From Torreya grandis (Eukaryota > Streptophyta > Pinopsida > Cupressales > Taxaceae): 64,000 nucleotides of DNA. The stretch covers positions 1,445,501 through 1,509,500 of the forward strand of contig JARHVA010002005.1 of assembly GCA_037957365.1 (NCBI GenBank). Reading direction: 5' to 3'. This document shows, piece by piece, positions 38,172-50,724 of the stretch (position 1 is its first letter; the number at the start of each line of letters is the position of its first letter). The translations under genes were made by a program, and so were the position numbers. The notes beneath the pieces are model-generated. The model searched no databases, was not told the origin of the DNA, and saw nothing but the letters and a program-made list of their open reading frames with translations.

Positions 38172-38342
38172 ATGTATTCTGGTTCTGAATCTAAGTCTAA
38201 CTCAAATGACTCTAAATCTGATGTTGACACTATCATTGATATTGATTATGATGCTAAATCTAATTTTGGGTCAAAAATAGAACCTGGCTCTAATTCTGAT
38301 TCTTCTTTGATTGAGGATGTTTCTATAATGATGTCTTATTGA
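38172..38342 (+). pseudogene. Acidic Ser/Asp-rich peptide, unrecognised
   Basis: A 56-codon open frame starting MYSGSESKSNSNDSKSD, then DVDTIIDIDYDAKSN and GSNSDSSLIEDVS, ending at TGA. Composition is strongly Ser/Asp/Asn with few aromatic residues, unlike random translation of this AT-rich DNA. The frame continues, with stops, into the repeat region at 38,406-38,770, so both may be remnants of one protein. No family recognised. Confidence 0.4.
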
Positions 38343-38405
38343 ATGTTTGGTAGTGGATAGTTAATGTCCTATGATGGCATAATGGGCTCTTAAAAAATAT
38401 ATTCA

Positions 38406-38770
38406 ATGAAGAAGGTTTCAACATAGACTGGCTCATCTAGGTGAAGCCCCTTAAAAAGAGGGAATAGCTCAAGGGGTGACTTCATAGAGACTATATTGTC
38501 AAAGTGAAACTCTTCAATAAGGATAATAATGTCAATAGACAACTCCACATATACTAGCTTGTCAAAAGTGGGTCCTTGAAAAATAGGATAATGGTTGAGA
38601 TAATGTTTTGCCCAAAAGCAGTTATAATCATTAAGAAGTGACTCAACAAAGATTGGTTTGTCATAGTGAGACTCTTTGATAATAAGTAAAGGATCAAAAT
38701 GTGATTCATCATAGGTTGACTCATCACAAATAGGTGTTTCAATAAAAACATCTTGAATTTATTGGTTTCA
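38406..38770 (+). repeat. Degenerate 62-bp repeats, possibly 21-residue protein repeats
   Basis: Related blocks lie near 38,418, 38,480, 38,543, 38,643 and 38,704 (steps of 62, 63, 100 and 61 bp). In the frame of the preceding Ser/Asp-rich peptide they read, for example, DNSTYTSLSKVG, SDSTKIGLSS..DSLIISKG and VDSSQIGVSIKTS. A repeat of about 21 residues fits the spacing. The 100-bp step holds about 37 extra bases resembling the GCCCAAAGGTGGTTATAATC motif of 34.5 kb, an apparent small insertion. Confidence 0.5.
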
Positions 38771-39585
38771 TTGGCCTTGATATATAATTGAGTGTAAAAT
38801 CTCAGATTTAGACACTTCTTGATCTTTAAATGATGGCTCTTGAAGGGGTAATGAATGGCTTTGTTATGGCTCAATTATTAGCATGGATTTTCTAAATTGG
38901 GTTAATGTTGGTAATGGATGAATAATTATCGATGGTTGTATAATTATTTATTTGTAAATAAGCTCATATAAGATGGGTTTAACAAAGACTAGATGTAGGT
39001 CTAGGATGGTAGTTATGCTCTATCTAGTCATAATTTTATAACCTTGTTGGAATAGTGAGCTACCAAATTTGGAATGGCCTATAATTCTAATGGAAGGAGA
39101 TTATTAAGCTTGGTTTCTAGTGCAAGCCAAAGGATGAGGGCCTGGAATTGTGATCCTTAGGCACTAAGAAGTTTGGTTGTTTGGGCAGACTGAATGAGGA
39201 TTAATGGTATAAGTAGGGGATTGGGTACCATTATCATTAAAAGGGTGAACTTGTTACATTAATTAGACCAAATAAGGGTGATATCAATATATGATAATTG
39301 ACATGGTTGGGTTTAGCAATTAGCCCAAAGAGGGTGGTCTAATTCTATGAAAATGGTCTTGGTATAGGTCTAGGTTTGAAAGTAGCATTGGTCTAGGAAT
39401 AGGTACTCAATCTAAAATGGCAAAAGTTCCAAACTTAGTATGGCTAAGAACTTGGTCTAAAAATTGATCTATGAATGGAACTGCTTCTCTAAAATAATTA
39501 ATGATATATATGGTCTAAAATTAATCCAAGGTCTAATGTCAAATGTCTCAAACAAATGGTCAAGTGAATGGATAAATATGAATTC
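38771..39585. other. AT-rich spacer, nothing recognised
   Basis: No domain or repeat beyond scattered 'ggtctaggaat'-type words that anticipate the following tandem repeat. Confidence 0.4.
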
Positions 39586-39870
39586 CAAACTTAGTAAAAG
39601 TGTTTTAAATAATTCTAATTTAGGTCTAAAGATGAAAAAGGTTTCTAGGTCTTTAGGAATATGGCACAAATCTAGGCTCAACACAACTAGGTCTAAAATG
39701 GAAGGTAAAATTATAAGTCTTTTGGAAACACAACACAAAATCTAGACTTGGAATAATACTATTTCTAAAACAAAATGGAATTACTAGGTATTTTGAAAAC
39801 ATGGCACAAAAACTAGACTTGAAACATAATAGGTCTAAAGACAAGGTAGGATATCTAACCAATTTGAAAC
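39586..39870. repeat. Tandem repeat, unit about 70 bp, about 4 copies
   Basis: Units starting AGGTCTTTAGGAATATGG (39,647), AAGTCTTTTGGAAACACAAC (39,715) and AGGTATTTTGAAAACATGG (39,786) have steps of 68 and 71 bp. A weaker unit precedes from about 39,586. Each unit continues 'cacaaatctaggctcaacac' then 'aggtctaaaatggaagg'. Overlapping open frames here on both strands are by-products of the repeat. Confidence 0.7.
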
Positions 39871-41888
39871 AGTTGGACTCAAACTAGGCATTCACATTTA
39901 AACACACACTTGAACATTGGTAAAAGAACTTAGACTTTAGGCATACAAAAGATAAAGCACCTCCAAAATTTAGGCACAAATATTGCTAAAGAAAGCATGA
40001 AATTAACCCAAGTTACATAATCCAAAAGTGAGAGATAAATGTTTAATCCATTATTAGGCGAGGCATAAGCATAAACTAATTACATTTGAATCTACACTTA
40101 ACAAGACCAACTTCAAACTTGTTTTAAAAGACTTTGACCTCAAATGGGAAACATGCTAGACCAAGATGGATGACTTAACAATACTATACATAGACCCAAA
40201 AGGTGCACGTGATTTAAATTAATTGGACATAAGTCAATAAATCTTTGAAATAATGTGAGAAGTGTAACGATGATATCTTTCTCTAAAGGTATGAAAAATG
40301 GTTTGTTTTAAAAAATATAAGGTAAAAACATGGAATGAAATGGGTACCATAATGACACCCTTTCAAATAAGTGACACACACACTAAAGTTTGAAAATTTT
40401 ATAAGGAAAAGATGTGGTGTCAAATGGATGGCATAACACCTTTTTAGTCAAAAGAGTGATGTGAAAACATGACTTGATTTAGGCATGGTGAATACTCTTA
40501 CATAATTTTGACTCAAAACAATGCAAGTAAATAGGAATAACAACAAAAACACCTAAGTGTAACACCCTAATCCTAAAAACTGATAAGGTGGCTTCATACT
40601 ATTAAATTCCATATATATACTTGCTCTTAAGAGGAAATAATGTTGTTATCCAAAATTTAAATGCACATGAAAATTCAAGTTTATAGGCCCCTTCTTCTCT
40701 CAAAATTTCGTATGATGACATAAAACTTTGATCCACTTACCTTGCATTGACAATATATCTACAACAAGTGGGATTTGTCTAAAAACTATAATGTTTGCAT
40801 GTTTCTAAATGGTCCCATATGTGTTATTAACACTAGGGCATAACACATCATTTGGATACATGTTAATTGACTCATTGTGAAAAGTTCTTGTCCTTTTCAC
40901 AACCACTCCATCTGTCAATTACTCAGTGTAGTGTGATATTCAAGTTAAACCTATGTTTTAAGGCAATCTCTTACTAATATAGCTTGTTTAACTACTCAAA
41001 CAAGAATCTCCATAAGTTGACCTTAATTTATATACCCCTAATGTGGAGTGGGGTTGAATTGATGTCAAGAGATGAATTCCCAGCTTAACACTTCCCTAGA
41101 GAACTTATAGGGAGGCTATGAACTCCCACCCACAAGCCAAGATGTAATAAAGTAAAGATAAAAGGACTTTAGGGTCACCCAAATCATTCAAAACTTGAAG
41201 ATTTCCTTAGTGACATTCCTTTCTACACTTGAAATAAGTGACAAAAAGCAAAAGACAAAGCATTTTTTGTCACCTGAGTTCCCTAAAAGGGATGAGGGGA
41301 GAGCATACACACAAAGTCAATTTTGTAAAGACAACTCAAATAACAAGTAAAATGATAAATAAGCAAGCTCTTAAGAGTTTTTAATATAAATTTAAGTTCA
41401 TTTTTAGAAAACCAAGTGAAATATGATGTGAATTTTAGCCCCTTGGCATAGTTTGAGTTGTGAACTTTAAAAAAATGAAAATAGAGCAAGTAAATGATTT
41501 TTAAACACCACATGTAAATGTTATTTGAATTTTAAAGTGTTAAAAACATTTTTACTTGGTATTTGGGTCCTATAAAAAGTTTCTAGGGGTTTTCTTGTTT
41601 CTTGGCAAGAGTGATATTCCTGGAAGTTAGCTCAATAAGACACAAAAATCAATCATAAACTATCAAAACCTACAAGCAACAAGTTAGAAGGCTAACCTGC
41701 AAGAAAATATATTAGTACCTTCATTTTCTATATTTTGTAAAAATGTATGTAACTTGAAGGTAAACTAATGGAATATTTTGAAAATTTAGGAGAAGACACA
41801 TGATTTTAAAAATAAAAGCATCAAAAATAGATGTTAGATGACCCCAAACAAGCCTCCAAAAGTTAGTCACTTCACAGCCTAGTGATAT
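39871..41888. other. LTR-like AT-rich DNA without domains
   Basis: No coding motif recognised. A short perfect inverted repeat, TTGTGAAAAG (40,875-40,884) with CTTTTCACAA (40,893-40,902), has an 8-base loop. The minus open frames 41,283-41,513 and 41,721-41,915 have no family features. Confidence 0.4.
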
Positions 41889-42095
41889 CATCGATATGTA
41901 GGGCAAATTCACCATTTTTTAGGTTATTTTGACTATTCAATAGGGTGATTCTATCTTTATATAGAGAAAATTTTCCATTCTATAGGTCAATATCATCATT
42001 TTGTAAGAATAAAAACACGTTGTTTATTATCTCACTGATTAGCAGGGTGATATCACTGATTAGTAAGTTATTTTCATCGATAAGTAGGGCGATCC
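41889..42095. repeat. 21-bp minisatellite, ten units
   Basis: Consecutive units of 21 bp (one of 18) fill 207 bp exactly. The clearest are CACTGATTAGCAGGGTGATA+T (42,033), CACTGATTAGTAAGTTATTT+T (42,054) and CATCGATAAGTAGGGCGATC+C (42,075). Earlier units (from 41,889: CATCGATATGTAGGGCAAAT+T) are more worn. The array ends 139 bp before the LTR at 42,235. Seen on the minus strand it lies in the leader just downstream of that LTR. Confidence 0.75.
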
Positions 42096-42234
42096 CATAA
42101 TTTAGTCTAGAAGATAATAGACATGAAATTTATATGAAAAATGAGCAAAAATTCATCAAATAATGATCTAAATACATATTTATAAGGTTTATGAGATGTG
42201 TGATCCCACCGGGCATGCTATTAATGTGAACAAG

Positions 42235-43065
42235 GAATCCAAGAGGGGAGATTAGTATAGTGTTAGTCAAGAAAATCAAATCAAAACAAACATACTAAAC
42301 ACTAACACCTATAGTGTAGACACTAGGGAGAGAATATATAACAATCACACAATGAAAACATAACTAGAAAATAAAATAAATCTTCCTTTTACCTTCCTTG
42401 TAGCTTCAAATTGCTTGTTGAGTTGACTTTCTTGGCTATGTACTCAAGAAATATTTGTCAATAAATCTCTATTGCTTCACCTTTCCTTGGCACCTTCATA
42501 ATGTTGGTGGGCTTATCTTGGGTTAGCTTATGAAATTGGCATGGTAACACTACTATGAAGCTTTTTGGATGTGTTTTGGCATAATAACATTGGACTAGAA
42601 AATCTTAAAGATCATTAGGTGAGGCCTTCTATTTATAGCCTCTAAAATTAGGCCTCACCCAAGTTGAGTTAGGTTAAAATTAAGCATGGAATGAGTTCAA
42701 AGTTACCCTAGGTGAGTTAAGTCTAACCTTAGTTAAGTTAATAAGGGTACATGTAATTATGGTTTTCAATTAATAAGCATGGCTTATAAATTATATATTT
42801 GTTAGATATTTTGTGAGGGCTTGACAACTCACAAAAGCAATGATAAAGAAGCTTGATTTTTTGAATTTTTGAATTTTTATTTTTAGATATCATTAATTTT
42901 AAATGGATTATTTATCTAATCATTTAATCTAGTTTAATTAGTTTATTTATTTTGATTAGCATTTTATCTCATTTAGGAATTGTTCAAGTGCATCGCTTAA
43001 TAGGTTCATAGGCCAAACTATCAATTATTAGGTCATAAGGTGATTGGAAATGAATCTGTGATATG
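42235..43065 (-). mobile_element. LTR (subfamily D), second copy
   Basis: Aligned with 33,321-34,150 with few gaps, starting at TGTGAACAAGG in both. This is the least diverged repeat pair in the window by eye. A TATA-like 'ctatttatagcctc' occurs near 42,630 in both copies' context. The 5' (right) end is lost or rearranged before the next LTR at 43,241. Confidence 0.65.
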
Positions 43066-43240
43066 TCTCAAAATGATATGTCTTAATATTTTCCATTTTT
43101 GATAAATTCAAACAAATATTATAAAATAAATGGAAAAAATTAGATCTACAAATTAAAAAAATCAAAAACCCTAAAAGGCTAAACATCCTAAAGCAAGCTA
43201 AGTTTTTCATAAAAAAGACTCAGAACTCAGGTTCATTAAA

Positions 43241-44582
43241 TGTTTAACCCTTTTTGAAAATAAATATTAATATGAAAGAGAGTATACCAATCAACTAATG
43301 AGTAAGCTAATTTGAAATTAGGACAACTAATTGAATTTAGATTCTACTAATATTTTGATGAGATATATTGAATCTAAGCATATGCCAAATATAAAAAGTA
43401 CCACATTCTATATTATGATAATAAAAATATGAAAGAAAAATTATATTTACCTTATGCAATGATGCATAGGTAGATTTTAGTAGTGCAGGGGTAGAATTGG
43501 ATCGTCTAAAAATATAGATCTTATCATCAGCTTCTACATTTTTTGTTTTATGTCATCCCAAACACTTGTGGTTCCCTATGGACACTAGCACCATTATGAT
43601 TATCTTGATTTCAATGATTTTATATAAATTATAGTATAATCTCTTTTTTTATAATTTCCACTTATTCCTATTATGTCATTATCACCTTATAGATTTTATA
43701 TTTGTATTATGTGCACAGGTTCTCAATATATATTTTCTGATTAAAACCCTATATCCTCTTTTTAGGGCATTTAACTTTATAGAATAGGGGTTAGTGGGCT
43801 CAAGTGAAGTTAAGATGACTTCAAATACCCCTTTATCAGTGAGTATTTCCTACATAGCCATATACTCTAAAAATAGCCTCAAATAGATACAGTTCTCCCC
43901 CTTATGTGGGCTTATGTGTGAACAAATGTGTAATATGCTATTTGTGAGTGCATATAGTGATCTAGCTTGTAACTTGGAAAATATTACTCATGGGTTGTTT
44001 TTTGAATTTTTTAGACTTATAAAATGACTACTCCTATGATTAATTTATAAATTAAAAAATAGGGCAGAATAGCTTAGTTTTGTGATTGATATTTTATTGT
44101 GTAAAATAAGATTGAGAGGTGATTGCTAGACGAATAATGAGTGGGCTTAAACTTGTATTTATGTCACATATTTTGAAATTTTTATCATGAAATGGTTAAT
44201 TAAATCAAATATTTAAACCCATACATATCAAAATATTTTCAAATTTAAGTGTTTGTGAGGTACAAACACATGTGTTGGAGCAGGGGCAGAAGCGTCAATG
44301 CTAGTGTCCAAGTTTAAATGCAAGTGTCTAGGAAGATAAAAAGTTGTCAAAGTTTTGTAATTGATAGTGCAAGATATATATTATATTTTATTCATATTAT
44401 GGGCTATAGGTGATCTTAGTAATCGTAATATCAAGTTTAGACTATGAGATAATCATTTAGGCACAATGAGATGGTGAACATGATAATCATTTAGGTCAAG
44501 AACTTAAGGGTAGAGCCATCACTAACATTTTTTGAGTATACAAGACTAGTTTAACATATATGTACAAATTTAAGTGTCTACA
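43241..44582 (-). mobile_element. LTR (subfamily C), complete copy of 1,342 bp
   Basis: On the minus strand it begins TGTAGACACTTAAATTTG and ends GGGTTAAACA. It aligns to 19,439-20,766 plus 28,648-28,676, and in inverted orientation to the plus-strand LTRs at 58,364 and 60,492 (same termini, same length). The shared box 'tttcctacatagcc' lies near 43,850. The sequence following its 3' end (TTTAATGAACCTGA) is a decayed form of the putative primer site seen at 54,276. Confidence 0.7.
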
Positions 44583-45578
44583 CAATGTATGTCACAACCT
44601 CAATATCATATTCCTCTTCATTACAATCAGTATCATTCCTAATGTAAACTTCATTTTTGTTATTAATTTCTATTGTAGTAGAAACCAAAAGAAGCTCCAT
44701 ATATGAAAAAAGAATACCACTTAATTTAGCACTATGCCTTAGAGGCATACAATATAATACAAAGTAATAGAATGAATGATTATGTATACAATATGAATCA
44801 AATACATCTACCATGTAAGAAGATAATCCAAACAAAAATCAAGAATAAAGGGTGATCTAGGCAAGGGTTTGAATGATGTGTCACCTCTCAGATATACTTG
44901 CTCATTCATTGATTAGTTTTAGCTGAATATTTCACAACCATAATTATAGAGGTAAAACCATTCATATATCCCACTAACCCATGTTTTGAGGGTAAGTTTA
45001 GAGTAACTTCCCTGGGGATATACTCCTCTCATGTGCACCTCAAATCAAATAGATAAAAAAGGCTTTTTATTATTGTAAACAAGGGGATCCTAGGATTTGT
45101 TGATATATTGTGATGCAGGAGGAAACTAAAGTCTATGTTTAGCTATGTACTATGACTATGAGTATTGGGATAAACCCCTCATGCCATGATGTATGTAAAT
45201 AGAACACCACATAGCTCTTCACAACAATAGCTAAGTAGTTTTAAAACTATCAAAACATAATTAATAAATTAATAAAAAATAGTTAAAAGAAAGTGAAATG
45301 AAAATCAAAGGATTTTTGAATAGGAAAACAATAAAATTCAATCCTAAGTTGAAAGAAATAACCTCTATGTCATTATTTATCCAAGGTGACAAGACCAAAA
45401 AATTCAATTTTGGATTATTCCAAGGTCAAAAAAATTGAATCATTATGTTATGGATAATATCCAAGGTTGAGGACTATATTTTTTCATTTTCAAGAAGTTG
45501 CATAATTAAACTAAAACCCTAAGCCAAAAATCAACAAGAAATAAATAATGTTTGAAATAAAATGAGGGTTCACCAAAA
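44583..45578 (-). mobile_element. Short internal remnant between two LTRs
   Basis: About 1 kb between LTRs of subfamilies A and C. No domain is recognised; the minus open frame 44,578-44,835 is not credible. At 45,564-45,575, three bases from the LTR, the minus strand reads TGGTGAACCCTC, resembling the putative primer site TGGTGGACTCGA at 54,276. This marks the LTR at 45,579 as a 5' LTR. Confidence 0.5.
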
Positions 45579-46785
45579 TGTTTACACTAGATTTAGTTAT
45601 GAATTAAAATTAACTTTAATTATAAATTTAAACTATTAAAATATGATCTAAGATGTTAAATAAAATAGAATACAATACATACAAAGATCTACATAATTTA
45701 TAGAAGTTTTAAATTACTAAAAATAAAAACTAGGGATAGATTTCAAGAATTTTCCTTTAAAAAAAATTAATTTAGACCATGTTGACTTTTTTTGAGTTGT
45801 GACTAGTTTAAATAACCTGAAAACATAGATGCATCAAAAAATCATGCTTTGTTATATAGTGGGACAAGGCCATAGAAAGTGGATAAGGTGACAATGTATT
45901 TTTGCCTAATACTATGATTTTATCCAGAAAGACTGTGAGATGGATTTAAAAATCAAGTCTTATTCACCTATGTCTGTAGATAACCTATTTTATGTAGAGG
46001 TCAATTTTATGCTTAGAATATTTTTAAAATCAATTCCTTAATCCTACACAAGCACATAAAATATATCAACTACAAAAGGAGGAAAAAATAAGGGACATGG
46101 AAATGGTCAAGCTATCTTTATAAAACCCTTTATTAACTAAGTGCTACCTACATAGATTGAAGGCCTCAAGTTGATGTAGTTCTCCATTTAGGTAAGTTCC
46201 TGTGAATAAAATTATAAATATGTGATTTTAATGCTTAAAAAATGATGCCCATAACCTGAAATAAAATAACTTTAGACTTGGACAAGGATTGTGGTATTGT
46301 AGTAGAATTGTAATATATATACTTAGAATATAGATGCTTTTAAAATCATAAAAGAGGTGATTTTGTCAATGAGAGTTAGGTAGGTTCAAGTCTGACCCTT
46401 GATGTGTTTTTATAAGAGAATATTTTAAATATTTTTTATCACCAACCTATTCATTTGTGTGGGATAGACATTATGAATTATTTTATTTTGAAAAGATGAC
46501 TATTGGAGCATCGTGGATAAGGTTATAGTGTACCCTTGTCTACCTAGTGTACCCTTTTCTAAAAAGAATAGAGGATTATAAAACCAAAGTGATAATGAGG
46601 TATATGCCGAATATGGATGAATATAGATAAAATAGGGAAGTCTAGGATATATGCATAGTAATTATGAGACTTTAAATTCTTCCTTAGAGATTATTGGTTC
46701 TCATAATGGAAAATTGACCAAGCAAGGTAAAGGTGTTAAGAACAATCATTTTCAAGCATTTATTGATTAAATTTTAGTGTCTAAA
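45579..46785 (-). mobile_element. LTR (subfamily A), second copy
   Basis: Aligned with 9,575-10,802 from 'tgtttacactag' to 'attttagtgtcta'. Long shared words include 'aattactaaaaat', 'gttaggtaggttcaagt' and 'gaccttgatgtg'-like blocks. The terminal CA at the minus-strand start has decayed to AA. Confidence 0.65.
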
Positions 46786-49389
46786 AATCTATATTTAAAT
46801 TTCCATTAAAAAGAAAAAACTTTTAAAAATGGCTTTGTTAGATGTATGCTTGATTTCCCCTTATGATAAAAGTGCTCTAAAAAATTTTATGGGTAAACAT
46901 TTGATCCATTTTTTCCTCAATGTTTTTTTTTTATGTCTTTATATATTCCCCCCTTTTGAGGTGAGGAATTGAATAATATATGTTGTAGTCACTCATGTCA
47001 AAACAATAAAGTTACAAGCAACATGTGTAATAAGATTTAAAATAGATTATATCATCTTTAAATTTGTATAAACACATGTAACTATCATGAAATATTATAT
47101 GCAAAGTCTCATAGTAGGTTAGATGTAGGAAACTAATCATGCCCCAATTTTCATATAAATTTCATACATAGTTCAATTTCTAATGTTAATTATAAGGACT
47201 ATAAGTGTCATATGACATAGGAAAAATATCATCATACAAGAGTCAATGCAAAATATATTACTCTATTTGATACCAATGTCTTATAATGTGTCCTCACGTA
47301 TGGCTTAATATATGTGATGCATCCTTAATGAAGGTGATGAGATGGGTGGGGAAAAAATGTCCCATGGGAGATATAGCAGGATAGATAGACCAAGGTCCAT
47401 TTGAGAATCATGTAATATAGTTAACTTTGTGAAAAGATCCAAAGGTGAATGAATCCACCAATTAATGATGGTGAGTGAGAAAACTTATTTCCTTGATGTG
47501 GATAAAATGACTAAGATAATAAGATATGTCCATCTATGTATCATGTTTCTAGGTATATGTAATATAAATATTTATATAAAATAAAGTAGGCTTATATGAC
47601 ACAAAGGTATGATGTAAAATGATATGTCAATATAAGTCTCATGGAAATATATATGTGGGTATCATGGTGTCATAGGAATATATAAGTATAGATATGATCA
47701 ATGAATCTCATAGGTAAGATGAATATAATTATGGTGAGTATGTACTTGCATTTGTAGTATATGTCAAAATAATAACTCATAAGGACCAGGCAAGTAGAAT
47801 TCCCATGCTAGTATTATATAATTAATTTACAATGATGTGTAAGATATAAGCATGTATAAAGGAAGTATGAAAAATCATAGTGTGCTAAGTTGTAAATTAT
47901 GTGGAGGGTAAAGTTACCCACTAATGTAGTAGTGCAAGGCATATGAGTAATTTGGATCCAAAAAGAGTGATACATTATCAATGATGTTAAATTATAGGTA
48001 ATTTAATGCGTGCCCATTATAGGCATTAAGTCATATTTTTTATATGCATGTTCATGCAATGTAGGATCATGTGAAAAAAAATTGTATTTCATTTAAGGTG
48101 GAAAGATATAGAAAATAGGCTCTAAAGTGATAGGGAAAAATAATGTGTCCCAAGATGATATGAATTCAAAATATATAAATATAAATCTTAAGTATACATT
48201 TGGGTATTTTTCCCCTATATTCAATCAAACTATGTATCAAATATAGGTGATGTGCCTCTAACAAGGCTAGGTATAGAAATGAATCACAACCAATAATTTA
48301 GTCATAATGATGTGGTATCAAGGATGTGTGTGTGTGTGTGGATCACAAGGTATAACATATTTATATCCATGTAATATGCACATGTCTAACCCAGGTACAT
48401 ACTCTAAATGTAAATTAAAACAAGGTATGTGTGATCTATGTAAAGTAGCTATATATATAATGGTAACCTAGAAATATGTCACCTTGTAGAATTTGCTTGG
48501 GTGAATATTCCCTTCTCACATATTATATGTCCATTAACCATATGTAGCTTGTATATATTTCATCTCATCAACTTGAACTATACCAAGAAAAGTAATTTTG
48601 CCAAACATGATTATATAATCCTCTAGCATAGGCAAATAAGAATGATATGTATCATATGATCAAGATAAAGCTCAGTAAATTTTTTATTTTTTCTATTTTC
48701 TTAATGTTTTTGTTTCTTTTTTTTTATTTTAAATTGATACCACACAATAATCTATGTACAATATGTCACAATAATGATGTGTCAATGAATCTTTAGAAGA
48801 AGGTGAGCATGACTAATGTAATGTATTACTCATGAATTTTCTAATGCAACACACTAAGTGTTGGATATAAAAACCATAGGAGAGGAAAAATTAAATCAAA
48901 TGAGATATTCACTACATAGATACGGATAATAAATCCTGTATCACTTCCAAATAAGTGAGGGTCATAGTAAAAATATTCAATATGTAGTGTAACGTTGAAT
49001 ATGTAGTAGCAATCTCAATTAGCAATAAAACATCAAGATCCATAACATGTGAAATAAAAATAAGCATGGGCCATTATATAAATCAAAGAACATATGATGT
49101 AAAAAAAATAAGCAAAGATGTCATAAAAATAGAAATGTTGATATATGTATTAAATGAAGCCAACATTATTATAAATGTAGTATTAAACCATATATTGGTG
49201 GTTTTGAGGATCTCCCAAGTATGTATCATCATGAATTAGATCATCATTGTCACCATTTAATTCTTGGGCACATTGGTATTTGTCATTTTTCTTCAAAAAA
49301 ATTGATTGGGAAGTATCCTTAGGAGGTTGATTATATTTATTGATAGTACCCCTTCCTAGGGAAGTTTGATAGTCTAGGATAATCCTTTT
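46786..49389 (-). mobile_element. 3' internal region of another minus-strand element, cut at an orientation switch
   Basis: It resembles the 3' internal parts at 10.8-13.6 and 28.7-31.0 kb (hairpin near 46,954-47,003, long AT-rich stretch, T-rich run near 48,690-48,730). The minus open frame 49,183-49,398 (71 codons, with NGDNDDLIHDDTYLGDP) is acidic like the tail behind the element 1 protease and may be its remnant. At 49,390 a plus-strand LTR begins, so the gag end is missing. Confidence 0.45.
46954..47003 (-). promoter_or_regulatory. Conserved stem-loop next to G-rich motif (fourth copy)
   Basis: TTTTGAGGTGAG (46,954-46,965) pairs with CTCATGTCAAAA (46,992-47,003) at 10 of 12 positions. 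On the minus strand it is followed by AAAAGGGGGGAAT. Confidence 0.45.
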
Positions 49390-50724
49390 TTTAGACAAAT
49401 AAATTTGGTATTAGAAACTTGAAAATATTAGTTTTTGACCTATCCTTGACTTAAATACTTATGCATACACATATTAATATTTCACACCATTTTCCATAAC
49501 CATTTAGCTATTTATGGACTTGGCCTTCCCAATTTTCAGTCATTCATATTAAATATCTCCCTAATCTATGTCAAAATAATCTATTAAATTTTTAGATTAT
49601 CACCACATTATAGATTATTATTTTCTCCATCTTGGATAGCAGTGAAAATAATTATACCTTACGAGTTATCAGCAATGTACACCTTCACTAGCAATGTCCC
49701 AAGTTCTTCAAATGTTTTTTTTCAAATTTAAATCCCTCCCTTAGATTAGCCCATATGGTTCACATGTTAATTATGGAGGGAAATTAATCAAATATTCTTG
49801 TATATATACATTAATTCTAAGGCCATTTATATCTAAAATCCATCTGGCATTTCACTTGCACACTGAGGAATAAATCTACACATCCTTAAAACACTATCCT
49901 AAAGCATCCAAATCTAAAAACCTCTTAAAGGAACAATCCCTAAGACAAGTATAAACACCTAAATTAAAGGAAAATTTTCATATTATCATGTTTCAAAATC
50001 CAAAGAGATATAATGCATTCTATAGAATCTGTATAGAGCATTAAAACACAAAGGTAGGATAACTATGTGTGGTTTGATCCCTCTTTGAAATATTAGAAGA
50101 TAGGAAATGATCAATCACTTAAAGGGGTGTGGTTGGGGTTTTCCAACCAATATTTATATCCTCTTTTTTAGGTCAAGCAAGTGGAAAAAGTGTAACTAGT
50201 TTTTCAAGGAAAAGGAAGAAAAAATTGGAATCTACACAAAGGTCCTAGGGTAGGAAAGTACTCATAAAACATCTTGATAGGTAGGTATAGGAAACTGTGG
50301 TATAATAGATTGGAAAAAAAATATCGACATGGTTGTGATATATAGTGGACACAAGTGTCTCATAATTATTATCAGTATCTTATCATAGTTTGATAGTCTC
50401 CTAAGTTTATAAATAATATATCAATTGTAAACTATTTATGAGGATTGTGCATAGGTATAGAGCATATAGAACATAAACAAGCTAAATATCCTATCCTATT
50501 GTTATTTATATAAATATTAATCTCAATTCCAATCTTATTTTTAAATCATATATTTATGGTAAATTATATATAATATGTAATCTGAATTATCCTAAGTTTA
50601 GATTATTTAGATCAATAAATCCAAAATAAATTTTAAAAAATTATGAAGTCGATCTTAGCCTTGAGCACTAAAATTCATAGGTATTTTACTTTAGTGTTTC
50701 ATCCTTCATTATTAGGGTTAAAAA
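49390..50724 (+). mobile_element. LTR (subfamily F), plus orientation
   Basis: Aligned with 63,370-64,000 (for example 'cactatcctaaagcat', 'ttcttattttctccatc' against 'ttattattttctccatc'). Starts TTTAGACA and ends TTAGGGTTAAAAA, decayed forms of TGTAGACA and TTAGGGTTAAACA. Length 1,335 bp agrees with subfamilies C and E. Gag-like remnants follow on the plus strand. Confidence 0.55.

Noticed and set aside
39464..39862. Overlapping open frames on both strands
   Set aside because: They are produced by the 70-bp tandem repeat; both strands open at once and neither shows a family feature.
40875..40902. 10-bp perfect hairpin as a terminator or miRNA precursor
   Set aside because: Stem far too short for a plant miRNA precursor, no T-run typical of Pol III, and it does not recur in related sequence.
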